Assembly: GCA_040954595.2 (NCBI GenBank)
Contig: CM082579.2
Span: 3,286,001-3,350,000 of the forward strand
Direction: 5' to 3'
DNA from: Balanoglossus misakiensis
Lineage: Eukaryota > Hemichordata
DNA length: 64,000 nt
Numbering within the stretch: the stretch's first letter is position 1; each line of letters opens with the position of its first letter. Positions 10,797-27,622 of this stretch are shown here, piece by piece. Below the pieces are notes generated by a model. That model searched no databases. It saw nothing but the letters and a program-made list of their open reading frames with translations, and was not told where the DNA came from. The translations under genes were made by a program, and so were the position numbers.

Positions 10797-13403
10797 ATGC
10801 CAAGATATGGAGACATTTCCAAATCCAAGATCGTCCAATTTGTGAACTGTAGGATACTCTACCAACATGCCATAATCACTGAGGATCTGTGGGTGAGAGG
10901 CGGGGTCATCCTCAATCCCAAGAAACTCTTCTGGGAAGAGAAACGTAACGCTGATATGAAAGTAGATTGCCATGGAATGATCATTGCCCCGGGATTCATT
11001 GACGTTCAGATTAATGGTGAGAATCTGCACAGACATTCTTTCATAAACTGTGAAAATAAAATAAAAGGGAATACTTGTCACAGATTTTTCATTACAGTTA
11101 CAGTGGATTCCATCAATACATTTACTGTTGCTGCATGCTGGCTGTAACCAATGTCTTCATTACCGTTCTCACATTGCAGGTGGTCTGGGCATCGACTTCT
11201 CCTCGGATCCAGAGAGTCTTGAAGAAGGACTGAAGAAGGTCGCCAAGGGCATCTTACAATATGGAGTCACATCATTCTGTCCAACTGTCATTTCATCTAC
11301 ACCTCAAATGTACAGACAGGTGAGTTTGGTATCTATGTCCTGCCATCTTCCAGGATTTACTTTCCATCTTCTGGAGGGTTTGTGTATCGGTAGGGAATGA
11401 GTTGTCATAGACTCTCTGAGACTCTCACAGCCCACGGTTCGCTACAACAAGGCTCTTCACTGATGCCGCTCTTGTGTGTACTTGTGTCTCAACTCTGTTG
11501 TTGACCCGCAGAAGCTACACCGATATCTGTCTGTGTGTCTTCTTGACCTCATCCCATTCAGCATGTATTACCGGTTGTTCATATGCATTTCTGTCATGCA
11601 GATTGTACCCACGATCAGGCGAACCGAGGGAAGTTCAAAAGGCGCTGGAATTCTTGGTAAGATATAGCAAGTAAATGAACAAATTGGCTCATAGTGTAAA
11701 GGCATTTTGCAGCCAGTTTGCTTGTGAGTTTGCGGAAATTTCCAATTTCATAATATCACTATCAGATAAAAAATGTTCATAAGAAGTTGGGCTATACATG
11801 AGTCATTTCCTGCCTAACAGGTTAAGGACATGCGTCATGAGAGAGTTTCTTACCATTATTTCTTTTCTAGGAATACACCTTGAAGGACCCTTCATCAGTA
11901 AGACCAAGAAGGGAGCCCATCCCATCGATAATGTGAGAGGGGGCTATCCGCGTGGCTTTAAAGATCTCAAGGAAACGTACGGCACATTTGACGACGTATC
12001 CATCTGTACTGTTGCACCTGAATTGGACAACACTCCTGAGGTTGTCAGAGAGCTAAAAAGTCGTGGGATCAAAGTGTCTGTCGGTAAGTGGAAGTTTGAC
12101 GTCTTTCAGTGTTTGGTTAGTATAGTTTTGTTTGGCACGATTGGCCATTTGCACTGATGCATTGGAAAATGGGTGTGGCAGATTGAACTTATTTATTATG
12201 TTTGCAGGACACTCTATGGCAAACTTGACGCAAGCGGAAAAAGCGGTGAACAGTGGCGCTACATTTATTACTCATCTTTTCAATGCAATGCTTCCGGTAA
12301 GTCTCAACAATCATTACTGTAGTTTAGTTTCAATTGGGTCGGTCATAAATGTGCCCACGCTATGCGAACTTTGGCTTTGGTATTTTATAAGTCACAAGAT
12401 ATGAGAGGTATGAAGTGACAATTTGATATGATAAGATGTGATGTGATATATACTATCATGATGCAAAGTAATGTATTATGATTTGGTATGTTCAGTTCCA
12501 TCACAGAGATCCAGGAATTGTTGGCCTACTGACCAGTGATCAAACCCCGGAGAACACCACAGTTTACTACGGAATGATATCTGACGGAATCCACACCAAT
12601 CCAGCGGCTCTAAGGATTGCACACAGAGCTCATCCTAAAGGTAATGCCAAGACTGCTGGTGTTCATTTTGAGATGGTCTGTCTGAGTCAAACGCTGGACT
12701 TGGGTATAGTTATTTAGCACAGAGGGTTAGATCTCGACAGAGAAATTTTGGTAACTAAAGGTGGTTCACAACTACAGTTGAAGACCATCGCTTCGAAAAA
12801 AATTCTCTTCTACATTTGACTTTTTTTTTTTCTGTTATCATGCTTTCCCCGTGAAGGTCTGGTAATCATAACAGACGCGATAGAAGCCATGGGTTTGAGA
12901 GAAGGGCGCCACCACCTGGGAATGCAGCAGATTGAGATCAGGGAAAACAAGGCTGTTGTGGCTGGCACAGACACAATATGTGGAAGGTAGGTCATTGTAC
13001 GTTGAAACCCTTGCTAATCCGAACACCTTGATGAAGTGAACAGCTTCCTGCGGTGAACACTTCTTCAGTCATGATGGAAGGCTGTTATATAAAACTAAGC
13101 AAATACCTCATATCACTGAAGGTTACGATTCCCTTTTCTTCCAGCATCGCGACCATGGATATGTGTGTCCGGCACTTCAAAGAGGCTTCCGGATGCAGAA
13201 CAGTGGATGCCCTGGAAGCAGCAACACTCCACCCGGCACTCATGTTGGAAATCGCTGACCGGAAAGGAACGCTGGAATACGGCACCGATGCTGATTTTAT
13301 TTTGCTGGACGATGACCTACACGTCCACGCGACCTACATCGCGGGAGAGTTGGTGTGGAGACAGGGTGCCGAACTGAAGCAACGCAGCAAAGAACAAAGT
13401 TAA
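10797..13403 (+). CDS. AMDHD2: N-acetylglucosamine-6-phosphate deacetylase
   Basis: Removes the acetyl group from GlcNAc-6-phosphate to give glucosamine-6-phosphate and acetate, feeding amino-sugar catabolism and limiting hexosamine flux. Eight exons join in frame: 10797-11016, 11180-11319, 11602-11656, 11871-12083, 12208-12296, 12496-12640, 12857-12986, 13145-13403; 416 residues, close to the ~409 of human AMDHD2. Amidohydrolase landmarks are visible in order: [12 protein letters not shown] at the first barrel strand, HLEGPF with the metal-ligand Glu, VSVGHS and THLFNAM with metal-binding histidines, DGIHTNP, and the catalytic Asp in TDAIEAMG. The C-terminus returns to the small beta-domain ([12 protein letters not shown]). 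Upstream CLEAR-like boxes may tie it to lysosomal regulation (inference). A non-coding 5' exon is possible because an AG precedes the start exon. Confidence 0.95.
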
Positions 13404-15053
13404 CAGCGGTATATGAATTAGCTGGAATATGTCTCAGGTGTTTTTTCATATGGGAATGTATAGTCTTTGAGCTGGGAGGCTGATTTATCTCAATGCTTAG
13501 GGAACACCACACCTTTTAAAAAAAAAGGTTTCTCTGTATAAAAACAGGTTTTATTATAGTGTGTCACATTTTATATGAAAGAAGAGTGCATGGATTATAG
13601 TGTAATATAGAAAATATCCACCGGGTGAGTGAAGATGCAGTGTTTTTGCCAAAATGTGGGAACGTGTGAACAATTTGGGAACTTTGGAGACATTGTGACT
13701 GTCTTTGCTCTCTTTGGAGCAGCGACCAGCCAGAGATGAATACTGATATGTTACACTGTGCACTACTAACACAAAATCCAGTCAAGAAGTGAACTGCTAA
13801 CCATTTCTAACTGCCAACTTTATACCGTTTTGTCCAAGAACCAGAATATAAGATACAAGTTTGAATTCTAGTACTGCTTTTATATTCAGTAATACATCCT
13901 TACATTTTAAATGAAATCATGTACCTATTCGCCATACTTTTACACCAGTGTACATAAATTAATCAAATGCTTCTTTTAACATTGTAAGTACAAATACTAT
14001 TTTTAGTCAGTGCTATTTAACAGAAGAAAGAGCATTTGGTACTTTAGAGTCAAAATGAGAATTTACTACTTACTGTACTTAGTATAACGGCATCATGTCA
14101 ATGCAGGGATGTAATGAATTTGTACAGCCTGTAAAAGATTTGAAAATTTTATGCTGAAATATGGAAGACAGGTCAGTATCCATTCCTGCATTTTGGTGAT
14201 CACCATTGGTCCAAATCAATTTGCATGATCAAATACCAATGACCTTCAAATGATAGTTTCACACAGAAAGTACAACCAAAACATAATCAACACAACAGAA
14301 GTCTGGGATCGGATCTTGACGAATTTTGACTTGTCATAATTTTATTGTTCACGTTCAATATAGCCACCGGTAGTAACCTCTGAAGTGTGGCACATTTCAC
14401 ATTTGAAAATTACATAATTGAAAAGTGTTCTAAAATATTTTTCTAATCGAATGCATTCACTTGCTTTCAGAATGAGCAACCCAATCCTCATGAAAATCAG
14501 TATATAATCTTCTCAGAGTTGATAAATTTACATCACAATTATAAAAAATACAGGAAACGACAGAAAATAGATGAAAATGAACTAAGTATCCCAAACACTG
14601 GTAAACTGTGGAGCTTGATATTTACATCTTAAAATATGAATTTCTTTATCAAGTGTCTCTGGAAAAAAGTGGTTAAATATCATTGCACAGAACTTTTCTC
14701 TATTTGTGTATGTGTCTCTATCCTCAGTTGGTGCCAATATCACGACTTTGCCATCCTGCTATACAACTCAGATCCCATTCCATAGACTGTCACAGCAATG
14801 GTGATGTTAGTGACAATTACTGCTACAAGTCTTGCATAAAACACAGCTTTCCTGGCATTCATCAAAAATAAACCTACAGAGAGAGAGAGAACATAAAAGA
14901 CAGGTCTTTCAACTGGGTGTGTTGGGATAGGGAGAAGAAGAGAATGTATAGCCAGAAGTTACAGACAATGGACCTTTAATGTTGTTAATCTCAGGGTCGG
15001 ACTGAAAGAAGTTGCCGAAAAGAAGTGAAGAGCGTTTTAAAATGTGCGTACAT
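13404..15053. other. Convergent 3' UTR region between AMDHD2 and VMA21
   Basis: The stop codons of AMDHD2 (+) and VMA21 (-) face each other here. The stretch is A/T-rich and no exon is recognisable on either strand. TTTATT at 14341-14346 (AATAAA on the minus strand) is a possible VMA21 poly(A) signal, about 0.7 kb past its stop. No canonical plus-strand hexamer was found close to the AMDHD2 stop. Confidence 0.6.
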
Positions 15054-15900
15054 TTAGTCTCTCTTGATTGGTTTGGGCCTGTCTTCATTCCAGGCTGTGT
15101 AGATGAAAGCAGCGAGAAGTATGTGAACGACCACTACAGCAGTGATTCCACCATAGAAAAGGGCATCTCTAGTAGACATCATGAAAAGTCCTGTGGGACA
15201 TGGAGAAGAAAGTCAAGGACATGGGAGGCAGTCTTTAAAGGAGATTTCTACTTCATGTAATCACAATCAGTGAATCAATGTGTTGTATTGAAGAAGGTAC
15301 TAGTTAGTATTATAAGTGAATGAAATATGAAAGTTTCATAAACACAACCTATGGACCTTTTTCTGTCACATGCACAGCTCTGATAACTTTCAGATTGTTG
15401 TTTCCAGAAGATTTTTCAGCCATGGCCAGATCTGATTGTAGATGATGTGAACTACAAATGAACACACTTTTTTTCTTACCTTCAAATATCATGTTTTTTG
15501 ACACAAAGTAGGATATAAGTGGCAGACAAATAATCAATAATGTATATGTCAGCATAGTCTTCAGCACTTCAGATAACTTTTCATCACTGAAAAATAATGC
15601 AGGACAGAGATCTAGTTAATACGTGTACAAACTTTCAATAGGTTGGATGCTCCTCAAACCCCACCATATACCCACAGGCACATATGGTATCGACATCAAA
15701 CAAAGACTAGACCCCACATCAGACATGGTAACGAATCTGCGTAGCCTGCCGGAGATTTGCGAGATCAGAAGCTTAACTTGAAATATTTATGGTATTACAT
15801 TGGTTTTTCTTTATCGATGAAAGTTACGACAATGGAAACGACATTACCTCCCGCGCATCATTGCGGCGGAGAAAGTTTGTTCTTCTGCCATGTCCGCCAT
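15054..15900 (-). CDS. VMA21: Vacuolar ATPase assembly integral membrane protein VMA21
   Basis: ER assembly chaperone of the V-ATPase V0 sector. Three minus-strand exons join in phase: 15848-15900 (ATG at 15898-15900), 15480-15586 and 15054-15190; 98 residues against 101 in human. The product starts MADMAEEQTFSAAM. It has a first membrane helix (MLTYTLLIICLPLISYFVSK), the conserved IFEG turn, a second helix (ITAVVVVHILLAAFIYTAW), the WNE motif after it, and a lysine/arginine-rich tail ending KPIKRD. That tail suggests a dilysine-like ER-retrieval signal, although it is not an exact KKxx. Both exon boundaries have good acceptors (TTTTTCAG, TCCCACAG) and GTAA donors. It is head-to-head with COMMD5. 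The gene is easily missed because each exon is short. Confidence 0.93.
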
Positions 15901-16109
15901 GTTTCTTTTAACCTTTGAACTTTAGCGCCCTCTATGTTCTTTTCGTAAAATACTTCGTTTGCTGTTGAGGAACGAAGAACAAACGGATAGCATACTACAA
16001 CCCGGAAGTGTGAATTGGAAAGGGGGAGGCAACCAAACATTGTATTCAATCAAATGTTTTGCTCCGAAATCTGCACCAAGCGGTAACTTTCTGGGAAGAC
16101 AACAGCACA
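15901..16109. promoter_or_regulatory. Bidirectional promoter between VMA21 and COMMD5
   Basis: Only 209 bp separate the two divergent start codons. The interval contains an ETS/GABPA-type site (ACCCGGAAGTG, 16000-16010) and an AGAGGGCGCTA motif (minus strand, about 15924-15934). The VMA21 start lies in AACATGGCGGAC, which resembles a YY1 element. No TATA box is evident. This is the usual architecture of a housekeeping divergent promoter; the assignment is inferred from position and motifs. Confidence 0.6.
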
Positions 16110-19100
16110 ATGGCGATGGTGATGGCCCCTGGTGGGGGAGTTATGGAGAGAACGCTGTTTGTTGGAGCGAGAATACCCCCGGAAGTGAAGGCTATGATTA
16201 AACCTCTGCAGAAACTCGAAAAGGACAATTTTCGGAAGTTGCTTAGAGGTACGATTAATTTTATCGGCGGTGTGTTCAAAGTGTCTGTTCCATGACAGAC
16301 AAATGATGTCAGGATCCCGCAGCCTGATTTAGTGGGCGTGGTAGAATTGTTTTCATCTACATCACTAGCCACATTCCCATCTGCATCCCTGTGTCACGTG
16401 TGTTGGTCCTCTTCACCCCTTGTGAATTAGAGTTGGGAAGCAGCTATAAATACATGTATACCAGAGGGGTATACAATTCCAGATGGATTTTCTATGATTT
16501 GGTAGAAATAGTTCAGTAGCCAATTGAATAAAGTTAATTACTATGTCAGCAATATTTTTTACCAGGCTGGCATCAAAGGTCCCCAAGCAAAGATTGAGAA
16601 ATATCTGCCAATAGTTTCAGATAGGGAAGTCACTGTGAAGTTGTGCCATGTATCATGTATGTCCCTTACCTTTTGTCCATTGCTGTTCACAGTATTTACT
16701 CTGTCTGCCCCATGGTCTCTTACCAATAAAGAGGGGACATTGTTGTTCAATTTATAACTTTCTGTCATTTCCCTCTAGTTGCGGTGTCGGCAATGGAAGG
16801 CAATGAAATTACAGAAGAAACTTTCAAGAAATTGCAGACAAATCAACTGACAGAGGAAACAATAAGCATTGTTTACGCAGGAATTTATACTTTACTCAGA
16901 TATGCACTTAGATTACCGCAGACATCATTGAAATCAGAGGTGAGTTCATAAATGGAATAACATACACATGTAATAATTGCTATGTTATACTTATGTAGTC
17001 AAGTTATATTGCAAGTTTAGAATGGTTATAAAAATAAGTGTCTTGTTTGGTATATTTTCAGGTTTTCAAAGAAGATTTAAAAGAACTTAAGTGAGTATTA
17101 CCAGGAAGTTTTTGTACAACATTTGCAAAGATTTCGCACTTTTTTAATTTTTGAACTGTTAATGTTGTAATGACAATGTTTGGATAAAATTATAATATCA
17201 GTGTGTTTCTTACTGAAAAATACCACTAACACCACCATTAAGAGTTGTTTAGCATATTACTGATGCATTTTATTGAAAGAAATATTGATCTTTTTTTTTC
17301 TTTCATTTCTTATCTGCAGAATACCTGATGATTTTATTGTAGATTTAGCAAGTGCTGTTTATGGCTCAAAGTAAGTACATTTAAAAGGATTTTTTATCAA
17401 GAAACAGGCTTATGAAAGATAATTGAAATTGATTTTCATACACTGTACACTCAGTATACAGAGGCTGACTGTCGGTGTTGTTCACTTACAGACGTGCTGT
17501 CATAGATGAAGCAACGGTCAAACAGAGAACGCGGTTACCTTCATTGGAAAGATTGAAGTGGAGAGTAGACGTAGCAATTTCAACAAGGTGAGAATGGAAT
17601 ACCTGTCATCAGGTATTTTTCCTGTATTGTTCTGTTCTCAGATTCCCCAGCAATTGTGTTGTTCTGTTTAATTTAGGCATTAATAGCAATATTTTTTTTT
17701 ATTTTGACAGTGTACTGAATAGAGTATTAGAACCTACAGTCATGATGGAAATGACGCTAAGTAATGGAAAAATTCATAATTTTGAGGTAAGCCTATTCTC
17801 ACTGGTGACTTCTATTAATAGTGTGAATGACACAATGTATGTATGTCAGCTAACCCATCTACAGCTTCTGTCTATGATGAAGCCCCTGTCTACCAGGCTA
17901 ACGTCCTTTTCGCCGGCCAGTGAGATAAACACAGGGTATCCTTGTAAATGCTACTGTCGGTTGCTTAGTACCCACACTTGATGTATTATCCAACTGCATC
18001 TGTTAATACCTCACTGAATTTAAAAAACGAACGGACAAAAGAAAGCCAGTCATTATAAAATGTATTTTCCAGCTTTTTTAACATTTCATGAATCTCACGG
18101 TGGCAATAATTGTACCCGTGATATAACTCCCATGTGGGTAATGACCTTCACATGTTCATTTCATAACCAAGGTCAACACATATTGTTGTCTTTTCTCCCA
18201 GTGTTTGGTTCTGTACTAACACGTGTATTTTCACGTGAGGAATTTTGGAAATTGTGTTGGGGGGGGGGGGGGGGGGGGAGGGGAGATAACATTAACTGGG
18301 AAATAAAATCGTACACTTGAATACGTTCTCTGACAGTGCCAATTACATGCTAAGCCTGAGTACTGTGATAATGCCAGGTTTCTCCAGCAATATGAGCCCT
18401 TTCACATTTACACAGCTGGGCACCAAGTCATCTATAGCCTGCCATCATTTCTGCAGGCAAACTGCAATCTGAAGTCGACGTACCTGGAAATCTTCTCTTT
18501 TATAAACAACCATTCATTCTATTAAAGCTGTAAGGGCCATACCAGCAATGGCAAAAAAAGCTTTGAATTCAATATGTAAAGAGATCATGTTTTGTAACAG
18601 GTTCACCTTGCTCGTTGTGTAATGCGCACAAATCCGCATGTTTTATAACAATATTTTTTTCCATTTTGATATGTAATTTGTGAGAGCAGGCATAAACAGG
18701 AAGACCACTTGCTGTGAATCGTGCAGTGAAAACAGTAGTAGCGCCAAATATGAACTAAACGTCCTTGCGGGATACTTGACAGATCTGTTTGGGAGCGTTA
18801 ATGATGACAAGGCATCAATTGTGTTTTCACTGATGCACTGGGTTTTTGTTGTTTTTTCTCCTTGGAGGTAATGTTTAGTTCAATACCATGGGAAATTTTC
18901 AATGCCGTTGAAAATTAAAATACACATGACCTCTGTTGTGTAAGCCTCGGGACCTTGACCACAGAGAAAGGTCAGGAGTTAACGGCTACCATTGAGATTT
19001 TTACACAACGTGATTTGAGGGAGGATATTTGTGTGCCAAGTGTGTGGTTTAGCATGGGAGGTCCAGAGTGGGAATCCTGTGAAATGCAGTGCACAATGCA

Positions 19101-19765
19101 AGTGTCTCGACCACACGCATGTCAAATAAATTGAGGGGGTGGGTTGGGGGGGGGGGGGGATGACAGTAAGGTAGATGATGTTTAGTACCCTTCATGTAAT
19201 TGGTTTTATGACCACAGGACAGAAAAAAAAAAACAATCATAACTTTACTTTTCAGTTTCAGCAGTAGAGAAAATGACTACAAAAAGAACTGTTTTTGAAC
19301 AGAACTGTGTTGATGGCGTGCAGATGATTTGGGTTGCAAATTGGCCTTATTTCTGGAATGGCATTTAAGTTGCAATTATCTGTGATCAAGCATCAAGAGG
19401 GAGAAACCAGTGAATGATTGATAGGGTCTCCTCACATGGCACTGGCAATAACAACATGTGTTATTAAATTTGTGGGGGAGGGAAACAGTGCTGCATTTCT
19501 CTTTTGTAGCTAAAAAATAAGCGTATGAAGAAAAAAATACATATTTCAAAAACCAGTCGGCTATCAATTTGTCTTAATTGTTTTTTGACCAAAGAGATTT
19601 TGACCGTTTTGAACCGTGTGATACGAACCCAATTCCATTACCATTTGTATCATTTTCTTGCAGGTTCCAGTATCCAAATTCCACGAACTACGGTATAACG
19701 TGGCATGTGTACTCAAAGAGATGGAAGATCTTGAAAAAAGGAGCATCCTCAAGATACAGGACTGA
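16110..19765 (+). CDS. COMMD5: COMM domain-containing protein 5
   Basis: Subunit of the Commander (CCC) endosomal recycling complex; also called HCaRG in mammals. Seven exons join in phase: 16110-16248, 16779-16939, 17062-17090 (29 nt), 17320-17370, 17492-17587, 17711-17786, 19664-19765; 217 residues (human 224). The N-terminal helical part has ARIPPEVKAMIKPLQKL and FRKLLR. The middle has LRLPQTSLKSEVFKEDLKEL and DLASAVYGSKR. The COMM domain follows, with the family signature LKWRVDVAIST (human FRWRVDVAIST), and the C-terminus VPVSKFHELRYNVACVLKEM, which closely matches human COMMD5 and separates it from other COMMDs. Start chosen at the first ATG giving the family N-terminus. The last intron (1.9 kb) carries long G-tracts. 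Confidence 0.94.
18259..18278 (+). repeat. Poly-G tract in COMMD5 intron 6
   Basis: Twenty consecutive G followed by AGGGGAG on the sense strand. Runs of this kind are prone to length error in assembly and can form G-quadruplexes. Confidence 0.9.
19132..19159 (+). repeat. G-rich tract with G-quadruplex potential in COMMD5 intron 6
   Basis: GAGGGGG, TGGG and a run of 14 G (19146-19159) lie within 28 bp on the sense strand. A G-quadruplex in DNA or pre-mRNA is plausible. Confidence 0.6.
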
Positions 19766-20777
19766 GAAACCAACTTTACGCTTGCCAGGAACACAGTCAC
19801 CATGATCATTTTCTCGTTTATTTGTGATTGGCATTTCACAAAGTTTTGGAGCAAATACCAAATTCATTCTGTGAAGACAAAATGTGAAAGGGCTTTGCCC
19901 TTTAGGTCAGAACTGACCGAGAGGAGGATCTTGACCAATAATAGGTCAACGTTAAACTCAATTCTGCTTCTCTGCACCTATTTTAAACCTCTGAAAGGAA
20001 TACAGAGGTGGCTCTTTCTAGTTAGAATAAATATAAGCTGCAATGTTCAAATTGTCTTGTTTCCTTTTATTAATACATACATAAAAATGCAATAATCGCT
20101 GCGTCGCGTGTTGGTTAAAAATGATGTCGTATCCACTTTCCCAACCACCAAAATCAACGACAACGAATGCGACACGTATTTTTGTAAAATGTATATAACG
20201 TTGAGGTCGTCAACGTGCCTTACGCAATATAAATAAATCTTGTAATAGGGTTTGAACAAAACTATTTTTCGACTTTCAAGTTCATGAAGTTTCATAAGCT
20301 GAAAATAATTCTTTACATAACAAATCGTTAACACCCCACTGCTGAAACGAAGTTTGCGGACTTTGCTTCAAGTTGCAGCGGTGAAGAGCAATAGTTTGAC
20401 GAGGACGATGACTAACATATACCTGAAAGAGGTATGATGGCACGTTTATTATAATGTAATGAAAAGAAAACACGAAAAAAGCGAAGAAAATTGCAAAAAT
20501 TTGCAGTCGCTGCATAGTAAAAAGAAGAGCCGGGTGAGCCTGCAACTGACCAATTGAAACAAGCCATGTCGATCATGTGACTTTATGTAACCCCAACCTT
20601 GCAGCAAGTGTGTTATGGAAGTGCAGTGAGTACGTACGTCGTCTGATTATATGTTGTCGTGGGATCGGTCCACGTAAATTTCTGCTATTTTTGTAAGGGG
20701 CACATTATCGTTATGCTTATTAGGAAACATTTTTGAGTATCCTTATATACTCACTTTATTTCCGTAAGTCGGAAGTC
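19766..20777. other. COMMD5 3' UTR and LONRF upstream region
   Basis: About 1 kb between two same-strand genes. It contains the COMMD5 3' UTR with its AATAAA. No TATA box or recognisable exon was found. The LONRF start itself lies in GTCGGAAGTCATGGCGG, combining an ETS-like GGAAGT with a YY1-like ATGGCGG. Confidence 0.5.
20026..20031 (+). terminator. Candidate poly(A) signal of COMMD5
   Basis: AATAAA 261 nt past the COMMD5 stop codon; the first canonical hexamer downstream. Confidence 0.5.
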
Positions 20778-25975
<5,198 letters not shown>

Positions 25976-27622
25976 CTAGGCCGCATTGTGAGTTTCCTTT
26001 TCTCGGACCCCCTCATTCTTGTGTCTGGTGTAGCTTTAGCCGCTGGCTACCTCTGGGCATTTGAATAATCCAGCACCTAGAATTCAGTGCTGTCCTTTGA
26101 TGCGACTTTTAACCCTTTCATCACCATGGTTTGGTCCAAATCTATTGTTTTCTATGGTAAAGTTGGACCTTTATATAGTGAGCAGGGGGTGAGAGAGGGA
26201 ACTAAACAAGAATTAGTGTTGTATTGAATGTGTGTTGAGAGAAGGAGACTCCCACAAAGGCCAACATGAACTGTACAAATTTTGCAAATACTTACAGATT
26301 TTTGGAACTGTTTTATGTCACTAAGTTAGTTACATTTTTAACTGGTGAATACAGACTTTTAGTGTGCTAAAAAGCCATTTGAAATATTTCAGTGAATGTT
26401 ATTTTGATTGTAAAAGAAGAATAACACTGACAGGGTTTTACGCCAGAATAAAACTGTTGGACATATTCCTCAGATGAAAGCAACTATGTTGTTTTGTTAC
26501 AGACCCACCAAGGACAATAATTTATTGCATGGTTTTAAGGGACATTGCAATATATTCCTATTTCAAATTAAGTTGAAATAGAAATTCATACGATTATTTG
26601 GAAAAGTGTAATGCATGTAGATCATATGGTACTCTTACAGAATCTCTGGCAGTTCTCTGAGAGAGCTGCTCTGCAGACAATTTCTAATTAAGTTTGATCT
26701 TCAGATACCATCTTTGTTAGAAGTCGGAACATTTATCCAATTTTGAACATTTAACGCCCAGTAGAGTAGAGTATAGTTGTCTGTGAGGTTGATCAAGACC
26801 TCAAAGAATGCATTATTGAAGTTTTTACATAGCAACCATTTTTTATAACAGCAACATTGATCCATGTGGATGAAAAACCTGTGAATGATCTGTTTTCTGA
26901 TCAAGTTAAATAAAATCTGATATTTGTCCTTAAAGTAAAAATTGGTTTATGGGTTGCTCACAGCTGATAAATGAAGCATGTGCAGCGAGTCCTAAAACAT
27001 GTGGCACTATTAGTTTAATCCCAGTGATTTAGAATTTACTTAGTGGATACCTTACATTGCTTTCATTTTCTGAAAAATGGAAAATAAAGTAAAACATTAC
27101 ATAAGTGAAAAGTTAGTGTGTCTGCTTTGTTTTTGTTCCTCAATCTATCACAGTCTAGTCTACCACTGTTACACTAGCGCTTGCCTACTTCATTTCAGAG
27201 AAAGATCAGATAGATTGATACGTAGAGGGCGCTGTTTGTCTGGACTTTTTTTTAGCACAGATTCGGTGTATCTGCCTAAACACGGTTACTAAGAGAAGAA
27301 ACGTACGTTATTGAAAAACTAAGTAAAGAAAAATTAAACTGCACTGTTTGGCTTGTTTTTTGTCTTGTGAGGACAGTTTTATTTTCTATCGATCGTGTGT
27401 TAGATTGTTTTCTTGTTTGTTTACCAGCTTCCCAAGCACTCTTTTGCTTACAAAAATATATCTCGGATCACCTATGGGGGGGATCATGACTTCTAAAGCA
27501 ATGAAAACAGCCAATATTGGCCACTTTCACCTTTTCACATGACAGGACGAAAGTTTGAAAGCATGCCATATGAAAATAAATCCCCAGCTTGAGGAGTTCA
27601 CATTTAAACACATGCAGACAAC
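25976..27622. other. LONRF 3' UTR and UCHL3 upstream region
   Basis: A/T-rich, without a recognisable exon. It contains the LONRF 3' UTR and, in its last 450 bp, the presumed UCHL3 promoter with the sequence GTAGAGGGCGCTGTT at about 27223-27237. No TATA box was identified. Confidence 0.5.
26447..26452 (+). terminator. Candidate poly(A) signal of LONRF
   Basis: AATAAA 472 nt after the LONRF stop codon. Later AATAAA copies near 26907 and 27085 could be alternatives. Confidence 0.4.

Noticed and set aside
15012-15260. 82-codon plus-strand frame
   Set aside because: It is the antisense shadow of VMA21 exon 3. The minus strand has the VMA21 helix, WNE motif and matching splice site.
20282-20545. 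Minus-strand frame with a signal-peptide-like hydrophobic start and a possible donor after it
   Set aside because: No partner exon was found on the minus strand through the COMMD5 locus, and the sequence is A/T-rich enough to give hydrophobic codons by chance.
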